Assembly: GCF_010093595.1 (NCBI RefSeq)
Contig: NW_022985439.1
Span: 58,869-122,868 of the forward strand
From: Mytilinidion resinicola
Lineage: Eukaryota > Ascomycota > Dothideomycetes > Mytilinidiales > Mytilinidiaceae
Length of the DNA stretch: 64,000 bases
Direction of reading: 5' to 3'
Shown piece after piece: positions 54,613 to 64,000 of the stretch (positions are counted from its first letter, which is position 1; each line of letters begins with the position of its first letter). A model generated the notes under the pieces. It saw only the letters and a program-made list of their open reading frames with translations. It had not been told where the DNA came from and ran no database searches. The position numbers and the translations under genes were made by a program.

Positions 54613-56037
54613 TTGCGGAAGGCTATGACAGTTGGGTGGAGTGCTCTTAGACCGTTTCAGATGCTTTTACATTTATCTAGGCATTCAGTACAGCCTGAGA
54701 TATGGAAAGACGATGCGAGACGAAGAAAAGACCGGCCATGTGTTTAGAAAGCTTCAGCAAAATAGGACGCATGTCAAGAGCTGGCATGCGCAAATGGGGA
54801 AGCATCGTGGCATCAGTGGTCGTTTGAGCTGGTGTTAGGGGGACACGTCCTAACTTCGGATCTGAGTTGAATGACTAAAAGCACGATAGTGAGGCAGTTT
54901 AAGATGACGTTGAGGTGTGAGAATGGCGAAGGCTTGAAGAATTGGGCGTATTGACGTTGAATCACCACGTGATACCTATCCCTATCACGTGCGACCAACT
55001 TCTGCTGGGTATAAAACCTCCCGCTTCTTCGTTCCAGGACTCACTTCTCCATGGCATGGGTGGATGGGGGTTCTTCAATAACAACCCTTATGTCCTCAAA
55101 TATGGTTGCTTGCATTGTGGGATTCGGTTTGGTGTGCAAAAGGCGATATTTATCAGCCTAATGGTGCAGAGGAAGCGGAGTCTGATCAATACTCGAATTC
55201 GTTCGATCCTATGACTGGAGAGTGAAGGAGGGAGGACTCACGACCGCCAACCCTCCTGACGATACCCACCGCCACTAGACCCCCTTCCCAACCTCCACCT
55301 CCCCATCTCGACGCCATGCCGCATCTCTCCCCACTACCACTATCAATTACCCCCCCCCCCCCCCCTTTAGCAACACGCCTCACTCTTTCTTTCTCTCAGT
55401 GCCCAGCATCAGCACCTCCCCATGCGCCTCCACACCATAGGGTCTCGCCATCGTTCGTGTAGTAATGGCCTAACCCCCCCCTCCACCATTGCTTTCAGTG
55501 GCAGAAGGCTTTTTTTTACCCAACATGATAGTTGGTGGTGCTGTAGTTTACTCCACAGCAGCCAATGAAGCGGAGACCCTAATGTTTGACACGCGCCATC
55601 TTGTCGCTGTCTAGGATCTTTTCAATCCTCCAATAGTGTCCTGACCTCCAGCAAAGAAATCAGGTTGCAGACGGCGCGGTATTTTGTAGTAGTTGAAAGA
55701 TGAGATATTCAGGGGCACGTGGGGTGCACGTGTGTGTAGGAATGGAGGAGAAAAGATAGGGGTGGGCATGTGGCATATGCATGTGTAGATAGGATAGGAT
55801 AGCATGAAAGTGACCTCAAAGATGAAATGTGGTTTTTGCAGCTGGCTTGTTAGATGATCTGCTGGGGAGGAAGTATGCTGTAGGTTCTGCGGCTTTGTTA
55901 GATGCTCATCGATGCCCCGGCTAGACTGAGTGCTGCGAAATCTGGTTGAGGGCGTCTTCACTCGAGAGCTTCCCAGTAGAAATGTTCAAAAACTAGATGC
56001 TGTCAACCTGCCAATGCTTTTCTACCTACCCACCTAC
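54613..56037. other. Intergenic with a poly-C run
   Basis: 1.4 kb without a supported gene. It holds the CACGTG/TATA module above, a C homopolymer of about 18 bases near 55350-55367 and a C-rich stretch near 55472. The right side is the 3' flank of the sirtuin gene. Confidence 0.5.
54966..55016 (+). promoter_or_regulatory. Paired CACGTG boxes followed by a TATA box
   Basis: CACGTG occurs at 54966-54971 and 54986-54991, and TATAAAA at 55010-55016, in plus-strand promoter order. The first ATG downstream (55053) opens only about 39 codons. The CACGTG boxes could bind bHLH factors such as Cbf1-like proteins. There is no clear gene behind it. Confidence 0.45.
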
Positions 56038-57271
56038 CTACGCAATTCCCTTCTCCCTCTCCCTCTCCTCCCTCGGCCCCTTCAACCCCCTCACCTCCTC
56101 CACCATCCTCACCACCGCCGGCAACACCTCCCCAGCATCCACACTCGCCCTCACCGCCTCCCTCCCCGTATTCCCCTCCGCCACCCCCCCAAAAAACACC
56201 TCCTCCCCCCTCACGCCCCCAATATTCACAACCCCAATCGGCATCCCATTCTCCCTCGCCCGCTTGACCAGCCGCCACGCCGAATACGTCGCCAAGCTAC
56301 TCCCCACCACCAGCACCCTGCTCGCGCCATCCACCGCCTCCTCCGCCGCCATCTTCGTCGCCTGCGGAATACTCTCCCCAAACATCACCACCGCCGGCTT
56401 CAACACACCGCCGCTCGAGCCCTCCGCCCATCCGCCGTCGCTATCAAGCTGCACGCCCGCGGCGGCGCCCGCGGCGAGGCAAGTCGGACACGCCGGGTAG
56501 CGGAACGTGCCGTACGGCGCGCCGGGGATGTCGACGTCGCCGTCCGGGTTGGTCGTGAGCCCGCGCGCGCGGCGCTGCGCCGGGTCTTCGGTGTCGAGCG
56601 CGCCGGAAGCCAGGACTTCGGCCAAGAACGCGGCCCAGGCGGGGTTGAGCGCGGAGAGCTGCGTCTGGAAGGCGGTGCGCGGATACTCGGTGCGGCAGGT
56701 CAGGCAGACAAGGGCGCGCAGGTAGCCGTGGAGCTCAGTGGTGGGGAGGGAGGGGTGGGCGAGGGGGTGGAAGGAGTCGACATCTGGGGGTTGGGGGTTC
56801 AGTATGGGGAGGTTGAGGGGAGCGGGTTGGATGTGGAGGGTATGGCGTACTTTGTGTGATGCAGCTGCTTATCACGCCCAACTCCCCTAATCGAGCAACG
56901 GCTTTGTGGGCTATGTTTGGCCGGGCTTTGTGGAGATTCGTCCAGCCTAGGTAGCTCCGCGCCCAGTACCGCTTCCGCGCCTCATGGTTCGCCGTGAACT
57001 CGTTGTAATACACCGGTTTATACGTCCGGTTCAGCGTATACGTTCCATTCGTGCCTCTGTAATCTGCCAGGCCTGATGCTACCGAGATACCCGCGCCGGT
57101 GAGCAAAACGGTGCGGTCATTGCGGGCGGTATCGAGTTTGAGGTTTTTAGACGGGGGCGCGGTTAAGAAGTCTGTGAGACATGCAATTGCGCCGGACACT
57201 GTCGCGGCAGTCCGGGGGATTATGTGAGGGGGCGGGAGAGGGTCGGTATAGGGGACGCGCAGTAAGGGCAT
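56038..57271 (-). CDS. Sirtuin (Sir2 family), SIRT4-like class II
   Basis: Two exons, 57271-56851 and 56783-56038, with a 67-bp GT-AG intron; 388 residues. The intron lies inside the catalytic signature, so splicing creates ITQNVDSFHPLAHP. Other landmarks: NAD-binding TVLLTGAGISVASGLADYRG, YWARSYLGWTNLHKARPNIA, catalytic His in TTELHGYLRALV, zinc ligands CLTC and CPTC, then KPAVVMFGESIP, VLVVGSSLATYSAWRLVKRA and IGVVNIGG. The YWAR and QNVD/ELHGY context and the long segment between zinc cysteines resemble SIRT4-type mitochondrial deacylases more than nuclear Hst proteins. It should remove acyl groups from lysine using NAD+, or ADP-ribosylate. Confidence 0.88.
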
Positions 57272-57701
57272 GTCAATGGCGCGTTAGAGGGCATGGTGGT
57301 GGTGGATGAGGCTGAGGCGCAGTTGAGGTGGTGGGAGCTAAGGGCGTTGTCATCGTCATCAAGCGGGTTGAAGTCACATGACCAATGTCAATATAAGTAC
57401 TGATATAGCGCGTACAAGATACAATTTCCTATGCTATGCGATATCGGTATCGGGATATTGACGGTGTACCCAAAGAATGACAATGATCCTACCCAATCGA
57501 ACCGTAGTGCAAGCTTGTTGAATGAAGCTTTCCGCCCGTTCGCCGCAATCGTACATTAACTAACGAGATAACCCGCCCAACCGTCCCTAGAGTATGCAGA
57601 AGAAGATTCGTGTCGACGTCGGTGACAAAATAATGCGGGTGAAGAAGTAAGAAATTCGTAGCGCGGATAGTCTTCCAGTGGTGTGCTGGTACATAACAAG
57701 A
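57272..57701. other. Intergenic, no gene seen
   Basis: About 430 bp holding the sirtuin promoter and the 3' flank of the Myb-like gene. No notable repeat. Confidence 0.5.
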
Positions 57702-58380
57702 CTACTGCGGAGGTTGAGGGTATGCCGGAGAAAGAGAAAGCATGGACTGGATGCTGGGCCCGCCACGCTGACCCGGAAGCGCGTAGCCGCCCTGCTGTAC
57801 ATGCCCATGGTGCTGCGAGCCGTCTGATAGCTCCGATGTATGGCTGTGGCCTTCATCTAATTCGTGCTCAGCGTCCGAACAACCGATACCGCTGTCGCCG
57901 ACTGAATTACCTCGCTCCTTCCTCTGTGCGGAACGATGGGCTTGCTGGAGGTTCTTCAGGCCCTTTTCCATGCACTACTACAGTTAGTATCTGGTTCTTT
58001 GGGAGTAGCTAGAGAGTACCCGCCTTGGCCTCAACCATTGTCCACTTCTCGCCCACTCGATTGGCCAGGATCGTCCACATTTCGCGCCGCACGTTCATGT
58101 ATTCCATGGCAAGAGTCTCCAGCTTCACGCCGTCCCAGTCCTCGGCGTTCTTGCGCTCCATCAATCGTTCGTGGCGTTTGCGACAGGCATTCGCGGTTTT
58201 GGAAGGGAAGTGTTTCGTAGCAATGGGCTGCCAGTTCAGCCCCGAGGCTCTGGCGCTCATCAGCGTTTCGTCGTCTTTGGTGGTCCATGTGGTGGCTGCC
58301 CGGGATGCGCCACCGGCAGCGGCTGTGGTAGAGATGGAGGAGGAGGGTCGGTGGCTGACCTCCTTCGGCATGCTGATCAT
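57702..58380 (-). CDS. Myb/SANT-like DNA-binding protein
   Basis: Two exons, 58380-58024 and 57974-57702; 209 residues. The N-terminal half contains a Myb-like helix triplet: TTWTTKDDETLMSARASGLN, then WQPIATKHFPSKTANACRKR and HERLMERK, with the spaced Trp residues of a SANT domain. A second conserved block, YMNVRREMWTILANRVGEKW, reaches the splice site at VEAK. The best join gives VEAKCMEKGLKNLQQAHRSA and uses a GC donor (AAG/GCGGGT) with a perfect TACTAAC branch and TAG acceptor; the nearby GT would shift the frame. The C-terminus is His/Ser/Pro-rich. Likely a nuclear regulator; targets unknown. Confidence 0.7.
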
Positions 58381-60801
58381 GAGGGCTAGTGGGAGCGAGG
58401 TCGGAGGGGCAAAGCGACGGTAGAGAAGATAAAGCGATGGTGTACTGAGAGCGATTGAGGACGAGGTTCAAACGAAAGAGACCCCGGTGATTGATGGTGG
58501 TTGATTAGGATTAAGAACGAGGGATCTAGCACAGAGCAAGGAAAAGACGATATGAGACAGTAGGAAAGAAACGAAAGAAGACGAGTTTACTGTCGTGTAT
58601 GAGGCATCTGGGCTGCACTTGGTGAGGCCGCATGCAAAGCTTTATAGCGGACGGTGCCACCTGCAGAGGGCACGGCGAACGGCCACGGGCCCAATCAGGG
58701 CGGGCGGAGAATTGGGTGAAACAGGTTCCAGTTTCTTTAATCGCCCGATCAAGAGCAAACACACTCAATCTGGCGGGCTGAAACTGGACAATGGAGCCGC
58801 GCCCGAGGGCGTTTTCTGGCGCTTCGTCGAAAGACGGCAGGGGAAGCGGATCGGGGCCCCGTGAGTGGCCTCAGCACAGCAGCGGCAGGCTGCCCGTTCC
58901 TCCCGGGCAGCGGGCTGGGCCAGCGAGGGCGAAGCGCCTGTTTGAGGATATTTCGGGCGAGGGTGCGGCTCTGCGTCGCCATATAGGCTGCGTCGGCGCA
59001 TACACAGATGCTGGGCGGCTAACCCCCAGCCATGTCTCTGAATGGCCGACAAAATAAGACCACGGCCGCCCCAACGCAGGGGAGCGGCGAGAGGCTCTCG
59101 AGGCGGCCGCCTGCTGCCCCATCGCGCCGGCTGGTAGGGCTGAGACCGTCCTGGCCTGACGACGGAGCCTCTCCGTTTCACGATGCTGAGCCAAGCCGAT
59201 GCGGCCCCACGGTGCTGGGAGATGCTGGCAACGGCCACACGGTAAGCGCGGGATACGCATGCACGTATGGCGCTCGAAACATGATCGCCGGTGTGGGTGG
59301 GCGAGATCTGCAATGTTTGGCGACGGGGGTGAATTGCTGGAGACGCAGATGGCAGACGACGTTGTTGTTGTTGTTGCGACGGGGGTTAGCGGCAAAACCA
59401 TACCACGTGCATACCTTTGTACTCCCCGTTGCATAAATACATAAATACCTTCCACAAGACGCGCCTTGCCGCTTTGGGATCCTGCTCTGCCTAGGCATTG
59501 TCCCCACCAAAACACACGTGAAGCCTCGACCCTCAGGCCAAGAGGCCTCCACCAACACCATCCCCTGCACCCATCAGGAAAAATAGGATTCAGACCGGCT
59601 CTTCTGCCATATAAGCGCCCTCTCCCCGTTGCGGCACAGCAGTCTGCCTCAATCTGGTCCTCAGAGCCGTTTGGAAACCTGCACCTCCGTCTGAGCCTGG
59701 GGTCCCGCCTTGGGGTCTATTCAGGCAAACGGGGAGGCCAGCCTCGTTGGGCGGCGCGCTGCAGTCCACGTAGTCAACGGCTTGTGGGATATTTATGACG
59801 CTGACCTTTCGTTTCAGGTCCATGGCTGATGGCTCAGCACTCGTGGTTCAAGCGCCCGGGTCTTCGACGTTGCCGTGGACGACGTTGTCGAGTGCTTCAA
59901 TGCATTTCCTGTCTGGGAACTAGCCTGTACTACTAACTCGAATCAGGTGCTCAGAGCTGATGCCACACGCCAGAGGCCCGAACTCAGACCCTCGGAAATG
60001 CTTCATTTGCAGCCGTTGAAGTTCATTCGTGTCTTCCTTGTTCGCTGAAAAGCCGCTGTCAAATTTCAGGTCAATGAGATATATATTCTCGAAAAAGCTT
60101 TACTCACAGACAACGATTGCCCTTTGATCCTCTGTCGTTTCTTTGAAGCAATTTTAATATCCAATCGATGACTATGAAATGCTCACGAAAGCCTTTACCC
60201 ATGGCTCTCTTAAGGGCTCCAACGACTTACCCTACCATCAAATTGCTTAAAGTAACCTCCTGATTTCGAACTCAATGACTAGTATCAATTTTCATAAACT
60301 CGAAACACACTCTCAGGACATTTTCTTCGCTCAGAGCTCTTGCTCCTAGCTCTTTGGTATCTTCAATGTGCTGTCATACGCTGTCCAAGGACGCCCGTTG
60401 ACTCGAGCTGCTGGTAGTCACACCTCATATGTTACCTTCCATTGTTTCCATGTCGCGTCTCCGCGTTTCCTTTTCCAAATCCCATGATACCTTCAATCTT
60501 CCCGAGAGGTGGCATATACCCTCTGGTGGCCAATTACTGCAAATGCGCGTTTTATAGAGGGTCACTAGGAAGACTCAACCCTCACGATGGACCATCGCTA
60601 GGCTCTGCCGTAGACACGAGCCACTGATAGAGTCATATATATTTCTCTATATAAACTATAGAATTCGAGCGTACCATTCCTCACCTATCAACAGCAGAAC
60701 TCGACTTCAAACTTCTACTACTTGTATCAACTACCACCTTCAATACACCGAAAGATGAGCACTCTTTACGTCGATATCAACCGGGACCTTGAACACAGAA
60801 C
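58381..60801. other. Long non-coding region with GC-rich island
   Basis: 2.4 kb. From about 58600 to 59400 both strands are open in several frames, a sign of GC-rich composition, and no domain or splice-consistent gene can be built. 59850-60800 is ordinary sequence; a TATA-like TATATAAAC (60645-60660) precedes the F-box-like locus. Seen: no RNA gene, no clear transposon. Confidence 0.5.
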
Positions 60802-62335
60802 ATGGCCCAGCCAAGTGATCAAACAGTGAATGAAACCCAGACGCTGTTTGTAACCGGCTTGCCCGTGGAGCTGTTGGACCAAGTTCGCTCGAACATGAGT
60901 TTTGAGGATGCTTGTTCAGCTCAACTCGCCCAAAAGGCGTTTTGCCCGTCTGCTAGCAGGAGATTGGTACATACCTTGCGTGTCACGCCCACCGACGCCA
61001 GTGTAGAAAAGCTCTCCGTGACAGCGAGCTCTGAATGGGCGGAGTCCGTACGAGATATCCATTTCGACAACCCCGACAGAACGAACACACTACCCGACCA
61101 GCTAGATGCCGCTCTCTAGGAAATGGGGCAAAAATTGACCGGCCTCAAAGCAATCTCTATTAGCTTTTGCCCCGATATTTTGGCTCAGCGGCCAGGATTT
61201 TCGTTCCGGCAGACCCTCATGACGAAAATCGCCAACGGAGTTGTTAGCACTAACACGAGCACTTACAAAGACACGCTGAAGACACTTTCAATCCAGCACC
61301 TTCACCCATTCAGTGATCCAGACTTTGGGATACCTGACTGGCCATCCCCCGAAACATCTCCTAAGTTCGACACCCTCCTTCGAGGTTTGACAACCTTGTG
61401 ACTGGGTATGCCGACCGACGCCATACCCACACGCTACGGCCCTTTAAACGTTCTACAGTACAATCCCAGCACCCTTACCTTCCTACAAGATCTACCGAGA
61501 AGATGGCTGGAGCCTGCCCAGAACCTAAAATCTTTGACATTACACTTTCCATCGAAATGAACTGGCCAGTCCTGTACTGGATCTCACGAAGTGCTGCTTC
61601 ACCAATCTCGAGTCTCTTTCGCTCGCAAATTACGGCATCTGGAGCGAAGTTCAAGTAGAGTGGATCTTCCAGCACCAGAAAACTTCGGAGAGTTTAAGCC
61701 TCATCGTCTGTCCCATCATCTACCTCTTTGTTTGCAAGACTACGCGGGAGGAGCTGGCATATCCTCAGTGGGGCAATGAAGATCCACAGCTAAATTCGCA
61801 TGAAGAGGAAGTCCTCGACCTCCTCTACAAGCCTTTATATGAGAAGGTCGCGCCTGGGGTGTTCCTGACTAAGTTCACGTGGGCGCAGTGTTTCAAACTG
61901 ATCAATGACAAGCTTCCTAACTTGACGCATTTCAGGTTCGACAGCCGCGGTGGAACATTGTTTCATCTGGGTCTTGATGACAGTGAGCTCGTCAAAAGAG
62001 AGAATCGGTATGGCTGGGTTGAGGAGAGATATCACTACTACAACTTTCGTGGAGATGCGCGGCGCGTCATGAATCACGACATCGCGGGTATGCCCGGCCG
62101 TACTCTCCACCCTTATTCCGACATGGACCAAGGTGCAAGCGGTGTTGACAAACAACATCAAGAAGATGCGGCAGCTCTTCGAGATCTTTTAAAGAAAACC
62201 GGACAATTTAAGTCAGAAGAATCGAAGGAACAATTTCGGAAGGATTTCGAAGAGTTCGACTGGTCGCCAAAGCGAGATTATGGTCCTGGATACCGTATGA
62301 TTAATTGGAGGCCGCCCCCGATTGAGTCGGCCTAA
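60802..62335 (+). pseudogene. F-box-like / leucine-rich protein gene, broken
   Basis: The frame from ATG 60802 reads an F-box-like start, LFVTGLPVELLDQVRSNMSF, then EDACSAQLAQKAF, and leucine-rich segments (LKAISISFCPDIL, DTLKTLSIQHLHPF). An in-frame TAG at 61117-61119 and a TGA at 61399-61401 interrupt it, but the same frame continues after each (GPLNVLQYNPSTLTFLQDLP, LEPAQNLKSLTLHFPSK). Near 61555 a 1-base shift moves to the frame CCFTNLESLSLANYGIWSEV, which stays open to 62335 and ends YRMINWRPPPIESA. Three independent breaks mark a pseudogene. Such proteins normally recruit substrates to SCF ubiquitin ligases; here only relic function is likely, though the last 245 codons are intact. Confidence 0.72.
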
Positions 62336-62736
62336 CATCTCGGTCCAGGCCACTCTTCTACGCCTCATATCTCATCTGCCTCCTTATCTCTTTCTTCCAC
62401 TCTGTCTTCAATTATAGATCTCATTTCTCCTGACTTACACCTGTAATATTTCATTATGTGACCCACAGATACCCAGCCATATATTTGGCGTTCACCCTGA
62501 GTAGTAGATATCTTGGATCACACTTTCACAACTTTCCTTTATGTTTCCGACCTGCAAGCTTCTTCGGCAGACTCCAGGCTGTATCTCATTATTTCCTTTT
62601 ATGTAGAACTACCCAATAAATCAATCCCTCATATTTAGACCCTTTGTCTCTCACAACGTAATATACACTATCCCCCTACGCCCACACCGCCCTTCCTGCC
62701 CTCCGCCAACCCTCAGACATCAAGTTTCTCCTACCT
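62336..62736. other. Intergenic, no gene seen
   Basis: T/C-rich 3' flank of the F-box-like locus. No repeat or RNA gene noticed. Confidence 0.5.
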
Positions 62737-63552
62737 TCAACCCCCAGCAATCCCCTCCTCACTCATTCCCCAAACCGCCACACCCACCTGATTGCCCCTA
62801 GTAATCCAGCTTTCCCACAGAGTCATAAACCTCACCCATCTCCCAATCCACAAACCAGCCCGCCCATACTGCTCCCAATTCACAAACAAACAGCGCTCTA
62901 ACCCCCCTGCCCCCTCCCTCGGGAACCGCCAATCAAGACGCTAGGGATACATCCAAGTTTCCAGGACACGGAGGGCGAGCGCGGTGGTGTGTAGAACCGC
63001 GTCCCGGAAGCCAACGTTTAGAGAAGAAGGGGGTGATGGAAAGGAGTTCGGGGCGATGCCCCACCCCAGCCGCTCCACCGTCGTGCTGTTGGTACTACGT
63101 ACACCGCGGGAGGGGTCCAGGATTTCCCACGATCCGGATCCACTCGTACGGTTGGAGTTGGAGCTAGCAGCGCGGTTGAGGAGAGTGGAGTCTGTGATAC
63201 AGTGCCGGTTAAGCACGCTGATGGTTTAATCGTGTCCACTATTATCCATGAAGACAGGGGGCATGTTCTCGCCCTCTCTGAATTCGTACACAGTTGCGGT
63301 TGCGAAGGACAAGGTCCAATTACCACTTTTTCGAGAAGCAGAGCTGGGGAATGAGTCGATGGAATCGCTGGCGAGCAAGTAATTCCAAGCAAATGCGGCC
63401 ATGCCTTGCATGTCTGGGAACATGCGTTCTGCGGAGCCGATGTGGAGGTTGTGGGGAGAGGATAGTGCCGACGTGGAATACGTAGTCAGTCCTATATCAA
63501 GGACGAGACTACTTATAACCCCCCTGTTTTGCTGCTGCGTATAAACCCCCAT
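62737..63552 (-). pseudogene. Decayed gene of unknown function, one frame with two stops
   Basis: From 63552 a single minus-strand frame runs about 272 codons to a TGA at 62739-62737, broken only by TAA at 63228-63226 and TAG at 62943-62941. Parts read HNLHIGSAERMFPDMQGMAA, FAWNYLLASDSIDSFPSSAS, WTLSFATATVYEFREGENMP, then SWEILDPSRGVRSTNSTTVE and FVNWEQYGRAGLWIGRWVRF. The sequence looks protein-like, with aromatic-rich segments. I do not recognise the family, and the true N-terminus may lie elsewhere. Confidence 0.5.
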
Positions 63553-64000
63553 TTTGCTTGCATATAACCCCCCGCTAGATTTAGCCTAGCTCCGGCTTGT
63601 AACAACTTTGTTCCACTAATTAGGCTGTCGCTTAGGCGATAATAATGTTTAATAACGGGTTTTAATTCACCAATACAGCACCGGATCTCTCCACCGGATC
63701 TCTCCGCTAGACAAGCCGGCACCCTAACAGTAACCTAGGGCTTTATTTCCTTAGTCGCTAACAGTCAACCAGCCCTAGAGGACGCCCCTTTGTCTACTCC
63801 TAAGGAGGAGGCTATTTGTAATGAAGGAGCCGATGCAGCAGGAGGATATTCGGGTGTAAGACCTTGGTACAATGGTGTATACGGGCGTTCCTTTCAATTA
63901 GCAATTGAGAGGCGGCCATCTAGACGCTTTCCGCTTCTAGGCTAGCTAGAGTAGATGGAGTAAATAGACTGTTGTTGTTGTATATATATATACATCCTAT
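63553..64000. repeat. Repeat-like sequence at the window end
   Basis: A motif of TATAACCCCC/TATAAACCCCC type recurs at about 63515, 63540 and 63562 (about 25-bp spacing). Further right, TGTAAGACCTTGGTACAATG (starting near 63856) and a TATATATATATA tract near the end resemble an LTR, but the partner is outside the window. The sequence could be the edge of another transposon island. Confidence 0.35.

Noticed and set aside
58765..59515. Overlapping minus-strand frames of 182 and 214 codons, and plus-strand frames of 134 codons
   Set aside because: Both strands are open because of GC-rich composition. Translations lack domains and none has consistent splice sites.
1..64000. CRISPR arrays, rRNA genes or bacterial-type operons
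   Set aside because: Nothing of this kind is seen. Introns and gene families are those of a fungal nuclear genome.

Overview
The window is nuclear DNA of a filamentous ascomycete (Pezizomycotina). The evidence is short introns of about 50-115 bp with GT/AG ends and TACTAAC-like branch sites, a Zn2Cys6 regulator, a fungal partially reducing polyketide synthase, and an AT-rich transposon island whose decay (CA/TG to TA changes, Trp and Gln codons turned into stops, TA-rich sequence) is what repeat-induced point mutation (RIP) produces. I cannot fix the class or genus from sequence alone.

Layout. (1) 1-18640 is a transposon graveyard. A LINE reverse transcriptase fragment opens the window. After it lies a Fot1/pogo transposase gene, split by a Ty1/copia element whose two LTRs are flanked by GGATA. 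The copia element itself carries a 410-bp solo LTR (GCTAG duplication) and a second pogo element (TA duplication, long terminal inverted repeats). That second pogo element is split by a complete chromodomain Ty3/gypsy element (two 538-bp LTRs, CTTAC duplication). An internally deleted hAT transposase follows. (2) 18640-21480 has no gene I can support. (3) 21484-35141 is a secondary-metabolite cluster: a Zn2Cys6 regulator, a 6-methylsalicylic-acid-synthase-type PKS (1780 aa, on the minus strand, convergent with the regulator), a divergently transcribed cupin protein, and a five-exon cytochrome P450. A 163-bp MITE sits between the cupin and P450 genes. (4) 35612-46527 is a head-to-tail array of seven paralogous minus-strand loci: four intact genes, one frameshifted and two decayed. 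They encode a family I do not recognise, with a conserved N-terminal domain of about 95 residues, one membrane segment, a charged or coiled-coil stretch and an acidic C-terminal tail with a W-x-x-[L/I/V] motif. Their promoters share a TTGGCA box just upstream of a TATA-like box. (5) 47984-58380 holds ordinary genes: Nnf1 kinetochore subunit, a Trm61-like tRNA methyltransferase with a mitochondrial-type N-terminus, a Dcr2-like metallophosphoesterase, an unknown coiled-coil protein with 12-residue acidic repeats, a SIRT4-like sirtuin and a Myb/SANT-like protein. (6) 58400-64000 is mostly non-coding, with a dead F-box-like gene and another decayed frame, and ends in sequence that looks repeat-derived.

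How the parts relate. The PKS, cupin, P450 and regulator are plausible members of one pathway that makes and oxidises a small aromatic polyketide. The tandem family next door is the most unusual content. Shared promoter architecture and gene death within the array point to birth-and-death evolution, and the membrane segment plus WxxL tail suggest a testable role as Atg8-binding organelle-surface proteins.
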